Shown: positions 1-6,194, numbered from the stretch's first letter. The stretch is DNA of 9,501 bases from Lentzea sp. (GCA_030146905.1 JASLAV010000341.1:1-9501); one strand, 5' to 3'. Notes: generated from the letters alone by a model not told the origin. A program made the numbers and translations.

Positions 1-596
1 TCGAGCTGCCACGACGTCTGAACGGTGTAGGGCACCCGGACCTGGACGTGCTCGTCGAACCTCAGGCTCTGCGCGAGCTGGCGTTCCCGCTCCCGGTCGT
101 CAGGGAAGCCCTCCACCGAGACGCTGGCCCACGCGCCGGGCTCCCACTCGAAGGCGAGGTAGTTGCCGTTCCACAAGGCGCGCTTGCCGTTGACGTCCGG
201 CACAGGCTCGCCCGGCAGCGGCTGCACCGTGCCCGCCGCGAACACCGTGACCCTGGCGGTCTGGTCGCCGCTGCCCACCGGCCTCAGCCAGATCGACTGG
301 CTCGTGCGACCGGTGGTGAGGGACTCCTGCCGCAACCCCGGCACCGGACCGGCGCTGATGGTGCGCACCAGCGGGTCGAACGTCCTGACCGCCACCGGCG
401 GCTCCGCGGAGGGCCGGAGCAGCAGCGGCAGCACGCCCGCGACGAGCAGCACGACCACCCCGGCCGCCGCCACCCGCAACGACTTGGCGCGCTTCCCGCT
501 CCTGATCGCCCGGTCGACGCTGACGCCGTCCGAGTCGGGCACCTCCGCGGTCCGCAGCGGCCCGAGCAGCCGCGCACCGTCCTCTTCGAACATCAT
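1..596 (-). CDS. Membrane-anchored protein downstream of SigE-type sigma factor (partial, runs off left edge)
   Basis: Open frame from ATG at 596 to the left edge, 198 codons with no stop seen. The start overlaps the sigma-factor stop as ATGA, which indicates translational coupling. Residues 1-38 are hydrophilic. Residues 40-60 (LRVAAAGVVVLLVAGVLPLLL) are a single transmembrane helix preceded by basic residues (RSGKRAK), so the N-terminus should be cytoplasmic. The remaining C-terminal part (about 61-198) should lie outside the membrane. It contains WLRPVGSG, WNGNYLAFEWEPGAWASVSVEG and a late VPYTVQTSW stretch. Many actinobacterial SigE-family sigma factors are followed by such a single-pass protein, which could act as an anti-sigma factor or sensor; that role is inference. 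The cytoplasmic part has no cysteine and no HxxxCxxC zinc anti-sigma motif, so it is not a standard ZAS protein. A second ATG follows immediately at 593. Confidence 0.8.
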   Translation of the reverse strand, partial: MMFEEDGARLLGPLRTAEVPDSDGVSVDRAIRSGKRAKSLRVAAAGVVVLLVAGVLPLLLRPSAEPPVAVRTFDPLVRTISAGPVPGLRQESLTTGRTSQSIWLRPVGSGDQTARVTVFAAGTVQPLPGEPVPDVNGKRALWNGNYLAFEWEPGAWASVSVEGFPDDRERERQLAQSLRFDEHVQVRVPYTVQTSWQL

Positions 597-1072
597 CGAG
601 CCACTCCCAACTGCGTGCGCAGGGCAGCCAGCCCGTCGGAGGTCTGGCTCTTCACCGTGCCTTCGGAACACCGCAGTGTGCGCGCGACCTCGGCCACGGG
701 CAGGTCGAACAGGAACCGCAGGACGAGCACCGCGCGCTGGCCGGGTGGCACGCGCATCAGGGCGCCCCTGACCTCCTCGCGGGTCTCGACGTCCGGGTTC
801 ACGACGGCCCGCAGCGCGTCGACCCGGTCGAACGGCCGCTCGCGGCGCCAGGGCCGTCTGCGTTCGTTGAGGAACGCGCGGACGAGGATCGCCCGCACGT
901 AGGCGTCGATGTTGTCGGCGGCCCTCGCCCTCCGCCAGTTCGTGTAGAGCCGCGTGATCGCGACCTGCACGACGTCGTCGGCGCTGTGCACGTCACCGCA
1001 GAGCAGGTAGGCCGTGCGCCGCAACCAGGGCAGCGCCGCCGTGACGTACTCGGTGTACTCGGTGTCAGCCAA
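593..1072 (-). CDS. SigE-family (ECF-type) RNA polymerase sigma factor, 159 aa
   Basis: A compact sigma-70 factor with only regions 2 and 4. Region 2 is roughly residues 8-75 and includes the opening EYTEYVTAALPWLRRTAYLLCGD, typical of the actinobacterial SigE family, and ADDVVQVAITRLYTNW (31-46), which contacts core polymerase and the -10 element. Region 4 is roughly 100-155, with VPPGQRAVLVLRFLFDLPVAEVA and the helix-turn-helix RTLRCSEGTVKSQTSDGLAALR that reads the -35 element. The start is TTG at 1072: an in-frame TGA lies four codons upstream and GGGGAGGG (1073-1080) directly precedes it. The spacing is unusually short but the N-terminus matches the family. The gene overlaps the downstream membrane protein by ATGA. 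It directs transcription of an unknown regulon, probably under control of that partner. The SigE-family label is secure; the inducing signal cannot be read from the sequence. Confidence 0.93.
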   Translation of the reverse strand: MADTEYTEYVTAALPWLRRTAYLLCGDVHSADDVVQVAITRLYTNWRRARAADNIDAYVRAILVRAFLNERRRPWRRERPFDRVDALRAVVNPDVETREEVRGALMRVPPGQRAVLVLRFLFDLPVAEVARTLRCSEGTVKSQTSDGLAALRTQLGVAR

Positions 1073-1135
1073 CCCTCCCCCTCACTGTCCGCACTCAGGA
1101 CACGGCGCGGGGCAGGAGCGGTTGGGTGGCTCGGA

Positions 1136-2128
1136 TCACACGGCCGGACGGCGCAGCGGCAACCCGGCCGCCCGGTAGATCGAGTCGATCACGGTCATGT
1201 TCTTCACGGCGTCGCCGGCGGTCGTCGGGAACGGCTTGCCGTGCAGCACCGCGTCGGTGAACGCGTCCAGCTGGTAGGCGTAGGTCGAGCGCCGCCCGAA
1301 CCTCTCCGTCGAGCTCATGTCCTTGAGCCGCAACGACAACCGGTGGAACAGCTGCGGGCCGAGTGGGTTGAACACGCTCAGCGTGCCGTTCTCGCCGATG
1401 GCCTTCATCGACAGCTTCAGCATCGACGACGACCACATCGACGCGTGCACGGAACCCGTGTGGCCGGAGGGGAAGCGCAACGACGCCCGCATCGCCCTGT
1501 CGACGGACGGTCCGCGCAGCAACGCCCGCGCCGACCGCACCTCCGGCTCCTCGCCGCCGAGAAGGCGCACCATGTGCACGGAGTAGCAACCGGCGTCCAT
1601 CGCCGCGCCGCCCGCGAGCGAGTAGTCGTAGCGGATGTCGGAGAACTTCGGCAGCGGGAAGCACACGGACGCCTCGACGTGCCGCAGCGGTCCCAGCACG
1701 CCCGACCGCATGATCTCGGCGACGCGCACCGCGAGTGGGTGGTAGCGGTAGTGGAACGCCTCCATCACCACCAGACCGGACGCGTCCGCGGCCTTCGCCA
1801 CCTCGGCCGCCTCCGCGGCGTTGGCGGTGAAGGGCTTCTCGCACAACACGTGCTTGCCCGCCTCCAGCGCGGCGAGCGTCCACCTGCCGTGCAGGCCGTT
1901 GGGCAGCGGGTTGTAGACGGCGTCGACGGCCGGGTCCGCCAGCAGCTCCTCGTACGAACCGTGCACGCGCGCGATGCCCTGCCGGTCCGCGAACGCCCGA
2001 GCCCGTTCGGACGACCTCGCGGCGACGGCCACGACCTCGGCGACGGTGGAGGAGCGGGCCGGGCGGATGACGGCGGCAGGCGCGATCTTGGACGCGCCGA
2101 GCAACCCGATGCGCACGTGGTCTGTCAC
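1136..2128 (-). CDS. Gfo/Idh/MocA-family NAD(P)-dependent oxidoreductase, 330 aa
   Basis: A cytoplasmic dehydrogenase of normal family length. The N-terminal Rossmann fold has the glycine-rich loop IGLLGASKIAP (8-17), then AVDAVYNPLPNGLH (68-80) and the hallmark GKHVLCEKPF (91-100), whose K98 is the usual catalytic lysine. The C-terminal domain has EAFHYRYHP (123-131) and GGAAMDAGCYSVH (173-185), the family's D-x-G-x-Y-x-x-H signature with H185 at the active site. The wording resembles the dihydrodiol-dehydrogenase-like and sugar-dehydrogenase subgroup, but substrate and direction cannot be assigned. Start GTG at 2128: a TAGGGT -10 box (2136-2141) lies 7 nt upstream and no Shine-Dalgarno is visible, so the mRNA is probably leaderless. 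It lies 63 bp upstream of the sigma factor on the same strand. Nothing links the two functionally. Confidence 0.9.
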   Translation of the reverse strand: MTDHVRIGLLGASKIAPAAVIRPARSSTVAEVVAVAARSSERARAFADRQGIARVHGSYEELLADPAVDAVYNPLPNGLHGRWTLAALEAGKHVLCEKPFTANAAEAAEVAKAADASGLVVMEAFHYRYHPLAVRVAEIMRSGVLGPLRHVEASVCFPLPKFSDIRYDYSLAGGAAMDAGCYSVHMVRLLGGEEPEVRSARALLRGPSVDRAMRASLRFPSGHTGSVHASMWSSSMLKLSMKAIGENGTLSVFNPLGPQLFHRLSLRLKDMSSTERFGRRSTYAYQLDAFTDAVLHGKPFPTTAGDAVKNMTVIDSIYRAAGLPLRRPAV

Positions 2129-2135
2129 GCGGCCG

Positions 2136-2141
2136 ACCCTA
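2136..2141 (-). promoter_or_regulatory. -10 box TAGGGT of the Gfo/Idh/MocA gene (leaderless)
   Basis: Read on the minus strand, TAGGGT is followed by CGGCCGC (7 nt) and then the GTG start at 2128. This puts the expected transcription start on or next to the start codon. There is no purine-rich Shine-Dalgarno at usable distance and no clear -35. Confidence 0.5.
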
Positions 2142-2159
2142 CACTCCAGTTAACAGCGT

Positions 2160-2771
2160 TCACTCCACCAGATCGGTGGCCCTGGGCGGGAAGAACGGCA
2201 GCTTCTCGACCGGTGACGGGTCCGACCACGCCCACGACTCCATCTGACGGCGCGAGCGCCTGCCGAAGAACGCGCGCCACAGCTCGTAGGCGTCGACCTC
2301 CAGCGTGATGGGGCCGTCGCCGATGGTGCCGAGTTCCGTCTTGACCGCGACCTCCGGCAGCCGGCGCGGGGTGATCCACACGAGGGTGGGCTGCCACACC
2401 GCGTCCGGGACGCGTTCGCGGTGCAGCGCCGCGCGCAGGTCGGCCTCGTGCGTGATCGTGTCGAGCGCCAGCTGGAACGGGATGCGCGGCATCTCGGCGA
2501 TCTTGTCGCCGAAGGAGTTCCACTGCTCCAGCAGGTCGTCGACCGGGACGTCCGCGCGCTCGGCGACGTGCCGCGCGGTCCACTCGTCGGACGGCGCGCC
2601 CTCCGTGCGTCCGCTGACCAGATCGGACGCCACGCCCGACAGGTGCGCGATCAGCTGGTGCACGGTCCACTCAGGACAGGCGGGCACGGCGCGGGCGAGC
2701 TCGTCCGCGCTCAGGCCCATCGTCAGGCCGATGACGCGTTGACGTGCCTCGCGGTAGATCTCTTCGAACAC
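2160..2771 (-). CDS. TIGR03083 / mycothiol-dependent maleylpyruvate isomerase-like DinB-fold protein, 203 aa
   Basis: The N-terminal DinB-like four-helix bundle has [20 protein letters not shown] and [15 protein letters not shown] (about 20-54), then [20 protein letters not shown] (101-120). PEWTVHxLIAHL and THExDLR are the family marks. H43 and H108 are probable divalent-metal ligands; the acidic ligand four residues before H108 appears as D104 rather than the usual Glu. The C-terminal part (about 125-203) has [25 protein letters not shown], usual in this family. Relatives use mycothiol as thiol cofactor in isomerisation or detoxification, but most, including this one, have no known substrate. 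The start is GTG at 2771, chosen because GGGAGGAG (2778-2785) sits 6 nt upstream; the open frame continues much further only as antisense of upp. It diverges from upp by 33 bp and lies 31 bp upstream of the oxidoreductase gene. Confidence 0.85.
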   Translation of the reverse strand: MFEEIYREARQRVIGLTMGLSADELARAVPACPEWTVHQLIAHLSGVASDLVSGRTEGAPSDEWTARHVAERADVPVDDLLEQWNSFGDKIAEMPRIPFQLALDTITHEADLRAALHRERVPDAVWQPTLVWITPRRLPEVAVKTELGTIGDGPITLEVDAYELWRAFFGRRSRRQMESWAWSDPSPVEKLPFFPPRATDLVE

Positions 2772-2777
2772 CCTCGG

Positions 2778-2785
2778 CTCCTCCC
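2778..2785 (-). promoter_or_regulatory. Ribosome binding site deciding the start of the DinB-fold gene
   Basis: On the minus strand GGGAGGAG is followed by a 6-nt spacer and GTG at 2771. It fixes this start over the long upstream open frame, which is only upp antisense. Confidence 0.75.
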
Positions 2786-2791
2786 AGCGGT

Positions 2792-2797
2792 TACGGT
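2792..2797 (+). promoter_or_regulatory. -10 box TACGGT of upp (leaderless)
   Basis: TACGGT is followed by GTCGAGC (7 nt) and the ATG at 2805. There is no Shine-Dalgarno in the 33-bp divergent gap, which fits a leaderless mRNA. The -35 region is weak and would lie inside the first codons of the divergent gene. Confidence 0.55.
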
Positions 2798-2804
2798 GTC
2801 GAGC

Positions 2805-3428
2805 ATGGACGTCCTGGTCGTCGATCATCCACTCGCCAAGGCGAGACTCACAACCATGCGCGACGCGCGCACGGACAACGCGGCGTTCCGCGCGGCGTTG
2901 CAGGAGCTCACCGTCATGCTGGTCTACGAGGCCATGCGCGAGGCTCCGCTGAAGGAAGACCGCACGCACACGCCGGTCGCGCGCACCACCGGCTACCGGC
3001 TGGCGAACCCGCCGCTGCTCGTGCCAGTGCTGCGCGCCGGTCTGGGCATGGCCGACCAGGCGCACAAGCTCATCCCGGACGCCCAGATGGGGTTCGTGGG
3101 GCTCGCCCGCGACGAGGAGACGCTGCAGCCGACGCCGTACATGGAGTCGCTGCCGGAGGACCTCGCGGGACGCCCGGTGCTGGTGCTCGACCCGATGCTC
3201 GCGACCGGTGGCTCGATGGCCTACACGATCCGGTTGCTGACCCAGCGCGGCGCGACCGACGTGACGGCCGTGTGCGTGCTCGCGGCGCCGGAGGGCATCA
3301 ACCACCTCGAGGACTCCAAGCTGCCGGTGCGCCTCGTCACGGCGTCGGTGGACGAGCGGCTGAACGACTCCGGCTTCATCGTGCCCGGCCTGGGCGACGC
3401 CGGCGACCGCTTGTACGGAGCGGTTTAG
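2805..3428 (+). CDS. upp: Uracil phosphoribosyltransferase, 207 aa
   Basis: Converts uracil and PRPP to UMP and pyrophosphate in cytoplasmic pyrimidine salvage. It is full length for the family. Landmarks in order: [20 protein letters not shown] at the N-terminus, [10 protein letters not shown] (73-82), the PRPP-binding loop [14 protein letters not shown] (125-138), and the uracil-binding C-terminal loop [15 protein letters not shown] (191-205). The ATG at 2805 is preferred because family members begin [10 protein letters not shown]. An in-frame GTG three codons upstream (2796) overlaps the likely -10 box and cannot be on a transcript starting at 2805. The gene is monocistronic and divergent from the DinB-fold gene. 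The chitinase promoter begins just after it, and I see no strong terminator between them. Confidence 0.97.
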   Translation: MDVLVVDHPLAKARLTTMRDARTDNAAFRAALQELTVMLVYEAMREAPLKEDRTHTPVARTTGYRLANPPLLVPVLRAGLGMADQAHKLIPDAQMGFVGLARDEETLQPTPYMESLPEDLAGRPVLVLDPMLATGGSMAYTIRLLTQRGATDVTAVCVLAAPEGINHLEDSKLPVRLVTASVDERLNDSGFIVPGLGDAGDRLYGAV

Positions 3429-3452
3429 GACATACCTCCGATCGGACGTAGC

Positions 3453-3468
3453 AGTGGTCTAGACCTCA
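3453..3468 (+). promoter_or_regulatory. DasR-responsive element (dre)-like operator before the chitinase gene
   Basis: AGTGGTCTAGACCTCA closely matches the dre consensus A(C/G)TGGTCTAGACCA(C/G)T bound by DasR, the GntR-family N-acetylglucosamine regulator of Streptomyces and relatives. Its core GGTCTAGACC is a perfect 10-bp palindrome. It ends 4 bp before a TATCGT -10 box, so a bound repressor would block the promoter. A GTGGACCAC palindrome follows at 3482-3490. That the host encodes DasR is inference. Confidence 0.75.
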
Positions 3469-3472
3469 GGCC

Positions 3473-3478
3473 TATCGT
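3473..3478 (+). promoter_or_regulatory. -10 box TATCGT of the chitinase gene
   Basis: TATCGT ends 41 nt before the chitinase ATG and lies just downstream of the dre-like site. It predicts transcription from about 3484-3486 and a short leader that carries the ribosome site at 3511. No good -35 hexamer is visible; the dre-like site occupies most of that region. Confidence 0.5.
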
Positions 3479-3510
3479 GCTGTGGACCACATCGCCGCTG
3501 CCGCGAACTT

Positions 3511-3515
3511 AGGAG
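3511..3515 (+). promoter_or_regulatory. Ribosome binding site of the chitinase gene
   Basis: AGGAG lies 4 nt before the ATG at 3520 and decides that start. Confidence 0.7.
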
Positions 3516-3519
3516 ACTC

Positions 3520-4812
3520 ATGTCCGGACGGAGATGGGGTGTCGCCGCACTCGCGGCCGGCGCCCTGTCCGCGTCGCTGGCCGTTGCGCCCGCGAACGCC
3601 GACGCCGAGACCAATGGGCACCACGGTTACTCGAAGACCCGCACCGTCGGGTACTTCATCCAGTGGGGCGTGTACGGCAGGAACTTCCGCGTCAAGAACC
3701 TCGTGGACAGCGGAGCCGCCGCACGCCTCACGCACCTGAACTACGCCTTCGGTTTCCTCGACGAGTCGGGCAAGTGCGTGAGCTCCGACCCGTGGGCGGA
3801 CTGGCAGATGCCGTTCACCGCGGAGCAGTCCGTGAACGGCAAGGCGGACGAGGCAGGTCAGGTGCTGATGGGCAACCTGAACCAGCTCAAGCAGCTCAAG
3901 GCGAAGTACCCCAAGCTCAAGGTGAACATCTCGCTGGGCGGCTGGACGGGCTCCCGCTACTTCTCCAACGCCGCGCTGACGCCCGAGTCGCGCGCGGCGC
4001 ACGTCAAGTCGTGCACCGACATGTGGATCAAGGGCAACCTGCCGGGCCTGCCGGAGGGCGCCGCGAAGGGCGTCTTCGACGGCATCGACCTCGACTGGGA
4101 ATGGCCCGCCAGCAACGGCAACATGGCACCGCCCAACGTGGTCCGTCCCGAGGACAAGCAGAACTTCACCAAGCTGCTCGCCGAGTACCGCAAGCAGATG
4201 GGCTGGAACCGCGACCTGACGGCGTTCCTGCCGGCAGACCCGAAGCAGGTCGACGCGGGCTTCGAGGTCTCGAAGGTGTTCTGCTACCTCACCTTCGGCA
4301 CTCTGCAGGGCTACGACTACCACGGCGCGTGGGACCCGAACGCGAACCAGCAGTCAGCGCTGCGCGTGCCCAAGGGCGACCCGGCGGAGTTCGAGTTCAG
4401 CTCCGAGGTGACGGTCGACGCGTGGCTGCGCCGTGGTGCGCCCAGGTCGAAGACCGTGCTCGGCGTTCCGTTCTACGGCCGCGGCTGGACCGGTGTCGCG
4501 CCGGGCACGCGCAACGGCCTGTTCGGCACGGGCACGCCCGCGCCGGCCACGTACGAGGCCGGTTACGAGGACTTCAAGGTCATCAAGCCGAAGCTGGCCG
4601 ACCCGAACTACAAGATCTACCGCGACGAGCGAGCCGGTTTCGCGTGGATCTACGACGGCACGACGTGGTGGACCTACGACGACGCCGTCGAGATGAAGCG
4701 CAAGGCCCGCTTCATCAACAGCAACCGGCTCGGTGGCGCGATGATCTGGTCGCTCGACGGTGACACCGCCGACGGCGAGCTCATCAAGGCGCTCGACGGT
4801 GCCCTGAGGTAA
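3520..4812 (+). CDS. Secreted family 18 (GH18) chitinase, 430 aa
   Basis: Hydrolyses beta-1,4 bonds of chitin outside the cell. Residues 1-27 form a Sec-type signal peptide (basic MSGRRW, hydrophobic core, APANA before the cut). The rest is one GH18 TIM barrel starting at TVGYFIQWGVYGR (42-54). It continues with LTHLNYAFGF (70-79), KVNISLGGWTGSRYFS (134-149), the catalytic DGIDLDWEWP (187-196) with general acid E194 and D190/D192, QGYDYHGAWDP, VLGVPFYGRGWTGV with the insertion domain that follows, and GGAMIWSLDGD near the C-terminus. The D-x-x-D-x-D-x-E motif is intact, so it should be active by the substrate-assisted mechanism. Unlike many actinobacterial GH18 enzymes it has no chitin-binding or fibronectin III module, so it may act on soluble or pre-degraded chitin. 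The ATG follows AGGAG. It appears monocistronic and under DasR-like control. Confidence 0.96.
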   Translation: MSGRRWGVAALAAGALSASLAVAPANADAETNGHHGYSKTRTVGYFIQWGVYGRNFRVKNLVDSGAAARLTHLNYAFGFLDESGKCVSSDPWADWQMPFTAEQSVNGKADEAGQVLMGNLNQLKQLKAKYPKLKVNISLGGWTGSRYFSNAALTPESRAAHVKSCTDMWIKGNLPGLPEGAAKGVFDGIDLDWEWPASNGNMAPPNVVRPEDKQNFTKLLAEYRKQMGWNRDLTAFLPADPKQVDAGFEVSKVFCYLTFGTLQGYDYHGAWDPNANQQSALRVPKGDPAEFEFSSEVTVDAWLRRGAPRSKTVLGVPFYGRGWTGVAPGTRNGLFGTGTPAPATYEAGYEDFKVIKPKLADPNYKIYRDERAGFAWIYDGTTWWTYDDAVEMKRKARFINSNRLGGAMIWSLDGDTADGELIKALDGALR

Positions 4813-4833
4813 GGCCGCGCAGGGAAAAGACGG

Positions 4834-4852
4834 ACTGTCCTAACCGGACAGT
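4834..4852. terminator. Inverted repeat between chitinase and tetR, likely bidirectional terminator
   Basis: ACTGTCC, a 5-nt loop (TAACC), then GGACAGT: a perfect 7-bp stem in the 40-bp gap between two convergent genes. It has no clear U-run. Its size and symmetry would also suit a TetR operator, but it lies at the 3' ends of both genes, so terminator is the better reading. Confidence 0.5.
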
Positions 4853-5485
4853 TCAGCGGGTCCGGGGAGGTTTCGCGGCGGCCGCCTCCCCGGATTCCGT
4901 GGTTTGTGCCGACCAGCCCCTGCCGTGCGCGCGCAACGCCAGCTCGTACGTGGCGGCGGCGTCGATGCCGGGTGGCAGGTTCCCGTTGAGCTCCAGGCTC
5001 ACCAGGCCGTGCGCGATGCCCCACATCGACAACGCGATCTGCTCGGGGTCCACGTCGCGGAACACGTTCATCTCGATCGCCCGCCGCACCGCGTTCTTCA
5101 CCGGCGCGAACGTCCGCCCGGCCGCGCGGCTCATCTCCTTCGTCGGTTCGACGACCTTCGAGTAGAGCACCGAGTAGAACTGCGGGTCCGCGAGCGCGCT
5201 GCGCCGGTACGCCAGCCCGATCTGGACCAGGTCCTCCGCGGGGTCGCCGGTGATCGGCACCGCCGCGAGGTGCGTCCCGAACCGCGTGAACGCCTCGTCG
5301 TAGAGCGCCTCGAGCAGCGCTGGTTTCCCGCCGAAGAGGGAATAGACCGCCGTCGTCGAGGTGTTGACGTCGGTGGCGATCTTGCGCAGGCTCACCGCGG
5401 CGGGACCCTCGGTGCTGAGCAGCTCGCCCGCCCGTTCGAGCAGGCGCCGCCGCAGGGCGTCGTCGTGCGTCCTGGGCCTGGGCAT
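4853..5485 (-). CDS. TetR/AcrR-family transcriptional regulator with WHG-type C-terminal domain, 210 aa
   Basis: The N-terminal TetR DNA-binding domain covers about residues 8-58, with the helix-turn-helix SLRKIATDVNTSTTAVYSLF (32-51) and the following GGKPALLEALYDEAF. The C-terminal ligand/dimer domain holds SMWGIAHGLVSLEL (153-166), the W-x-x-x-H-G pattern of the WHG type (TetR_C_33 in Pfam); its ligand is unknown. The tail (190-210) is low complexity and probably disordered. The start is ATG at 5485, 6 nt after a TAGGAT box with no Shine-Dalgarno, so it is probably leaderless. It diverges from the antitoxin gene across 56 bp, where an inverted repeat overlaps both promoters. It may therefore regulate itself and the toxin-antitoxin pair. 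No efflux pump or enzyme gene is adjacent as an obvious target. Confidence 0.9.
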   Translation of the reverse strand: MPRPRTHDDALRRRLLERAGELLSTEGPAAVSLRKIATDVNTSTTAVYSLFGGKPALLEALYDEAFTRFGTHLAAVPITGDPAEDLVQIGLAYRRSALADPQFYSVLYSKVVEPTKEMSRAAGRTFAPVKNAVRRAIEMNVFRDVDPEQIALSMWGIAHGLVSLELNGNLPPGIDAAATYELALRAHGRGWSAQTTESGEAAAAKPPRTR

Positions 5486-5491
5486 CGGTCA

Positions 5492-5497
5492 ATCCTA
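5492..5497 (-). promoter_or_regulatory. -10 box TAGGAT of tetR (leaderless)
   Basis: On the minus strand TAGGAT is followed by TGACCG (6 nt) and then the ATG at 5485. Its -35 region (about 5515-5520) falls inside the inverted repeat at 5516-5532. Confidence 0.5.
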
Positions 5498-5515
5498 ATG
5501 GGCACTGGTCTGAGT

Positions 5516-5532
5516 GGTATCACATTGGTACC
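5516..5532. promoter_or_regulatory. Candidate operator shared by tetR and the antitoxin gene
   Basis: GGTATCA, spacer CAT, TGGTACC: arms match at 6 of 7 positions. It covers the expected -35 region of tetR and the first four bases of the -10 box of the antitoxin gene (5529-5534). A bound dimer would repress both. The binder could be the TetR protein or the ribbon-helix-helix antitoxin. Confidence 0.45.
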
Positions 5533-5534
5533 GT
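5529..5534 (+). promoter_or_regulatory. -10 box TACCGT of the antitoxin gene (leaderless)
   Basis: TACCGT is followed by CGCATGA (7 nt) and the ATG at 5542. A weak -35-like TGGTCT lies at 5506-5511 with a 17-bp spacer. Confidence 0.55.
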
Positions 5535-5541
5535 CGCATGA

Positions 5542-5748
5542 ATGGCGATGACCCTGAGGTTGACCGAAGAGGAGAACCTGCGGCTCGCTGAACTGGCCCA
5601 GGCCGAGGGCCGGTCCAAGCAGGAGGTCGTGCGGCTCGCGATCGCCGAGCGTTACCGGCGGATGCAGAAGGAAGAGCAGCTCGGCGAGGTCCTCGGGAGA
5701 GTGCTGCCCAAGTACCGAGGTCTTTTGGATAGGCTCGGTTCTTCCTGA
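5542..5748 (+). CDS. Ribbon-helix-helix (CopG/Arc-type) antitoxin-like protein, 68 aa
   Basis: The pattern MTLRLTEEENLRLAELAQAEGRSKQEVVRLAIAERYRR (3-40) is a ribbon-helix-helix DNA-binding fold: a beta strand (TLRL), helix 1 (EEENLRLAELAQAEG), the turn RSKQE and helix 2 (EVVRLAIAERY). The C-terminal part (41-68, EEQLGEVLGRVLPKYRGLLDRLG) is amphipathic and is the likely segment that binds and neutralises the toxin encoded 32 bp downstream. Such antitoxins usually also repress their own operon. The first ATG (5542) is chosen since it lies exactly 7 nt after a TACCGT box; a second ATG two codons later (5548) is also possible. Small size, RHH fold and the downstream Doc-like gene support the antitoxin call. 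Partner specificity is inference. Confidence 0.8.
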   Translation: MAMTLRLTEEENLRLAELAQAEGRSKQEVVRLAIAERYRRMQKEEQLGEVLGRVLPKYRGLLDRLGSS

Positions 5749-5780
5749 ATCTGTCAGACCTCTCTGATCAACTGGGTGCT

Positions 5781-6167
5781 GTGATCTCCTACCTCGACGC
5801 CGGGGACCTGTTAGTGCTGGCCACGGCCGTAACCGGCGGCGACCTCGTCGTCCGGGACATCGGCCTGCTGGACACGGCGGCCTACCGTCCTCGCGCCACC
5901 GTCCTCGGCGTGGAGGCGTACAACACTCTGTGGATGAAGTCCTCCGCTCTGCTCGACTCGATCGTCAGGACCCGCCCGCTGGTGGAGGGGAACTGGCGTC
6001 TGGGCTGGGTCGCCGCCGTCACGATGTGTGATATCAACGGCTACTGGATCGACGCCGACGAGGACGACGCGCTCGACCTCGTCCGCTCGCTGGGCCGGGA
6101 CAAGATCGACGTCGCCGACATGGCCGGCCACCTCGAAGCGTGGGGACTTCCGAAGGATTCCGCTTGA
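5781..6167 (+). CDS. Doc/Fic-type toxin homologue with degenerate catalytic motif, 128 aa
   Basis: The layout matches actinobacterial death-on-curing toxins: ISYLDAGDLLVLA at the N-terminus, VVRDIGLLDTAAYRPRATVLGVEAYNTLWMKSSALLDSI (23-61), the Fic-motif region (65-73), CDINGYWID (83-91) and a closing KIDVADMAGHLEAWG. Active Doc proteins phosphorylate elongation factor Tu, using the Fic-motif histidine. Here the motif reads RPLVEGNWR where relatives have H-x-L-V-D-G-N-K-R. The histidine is R65 (CGC, one base from CAC) and the phosphate-binding Lys or Gly is W72. It may thus be a dead toxin kept as a decoy or regulator, or a decaying gene, although the frame is intact to full length. The GTG at 5781 is chosen by the family N-terminus; no clear Shine-Dalgarno is seen. 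It follows the antitoxin gene by 32 bp and ends 34 bp before merR. Confidence 0.78.
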   Translation: MISYLDAGDLLVLATAVTGGDLVVRDIGLLDTAAYRPRATVLGVEAYNTLWMKSSALLDSIVRTRPLVEGNWRLGWVAAVTMCDINGYWIDADEDDALDLVRSLGRDKIDVADMAGHLEAWGLPKDSA

Positions 6168-6194
6168 CCTAGAGCGCACTCCAGGTCATAGCGT
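6164..6194 (+). promoter_or_regulatory. MerR-type promoter-operator of the merR gene (19-bp spacer)
   Basis: The -35 is TTGACC (6164-6169) and the -10 is TAGCGT (6189-6194), with a 19-bp spacer, the long spacing typical of promoters that MerR proteins activate by DNA distortion. Between them lies the inverted repeat GACCTAGAG / CTCCAGGTC (6166-6174 and 6179-6187, 8 of 9 arm positions). The GTG start is 7 nt after the -10, so the transcript is leaderless. The same 31-bp unit recurs at 8087-8117. The -35 overlaps the toxin stop codon. Confidence 0.75.

Noticed and set aside
986..2308. Long plus-strand open frame (440 codons) opposite the oxidoreductase gene
   Set aside because: Antisense shadow of high-GC coding DNA; the product is rich in Arg, His, Gln and Val with no domain, while the minus strand encodes a clear Gfo/Idh/MocA protein.
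2421..2804. Plus-strand extension upstream of upp
   Set aside because: Antisense to the DinB-fold gene; upp proteins begin [10 protein letters not shown] at 2805.
2772..3305. Minus-strand N-terminal extension of the DinB-fold gene to 381 codons
   Set aside because: The extension is antisense to upp and has no family similarity; GGGAGGAG before GTG 2771 fixes the start.
3534..4763. 409-codon plus-strand frame overlapping the chitinase, and a minus-strand frame at 3472-4323
   Set aside because: Out-of-frame shadows; the chitinase frame has all GH18 motifs and a signal peptide.
5753..5766. TCAGA/TCTGA mini-hairpin between antitoxin and toxin genes
   Set aside because: Only five base pairs; too weak to call an attenuator or processing site.
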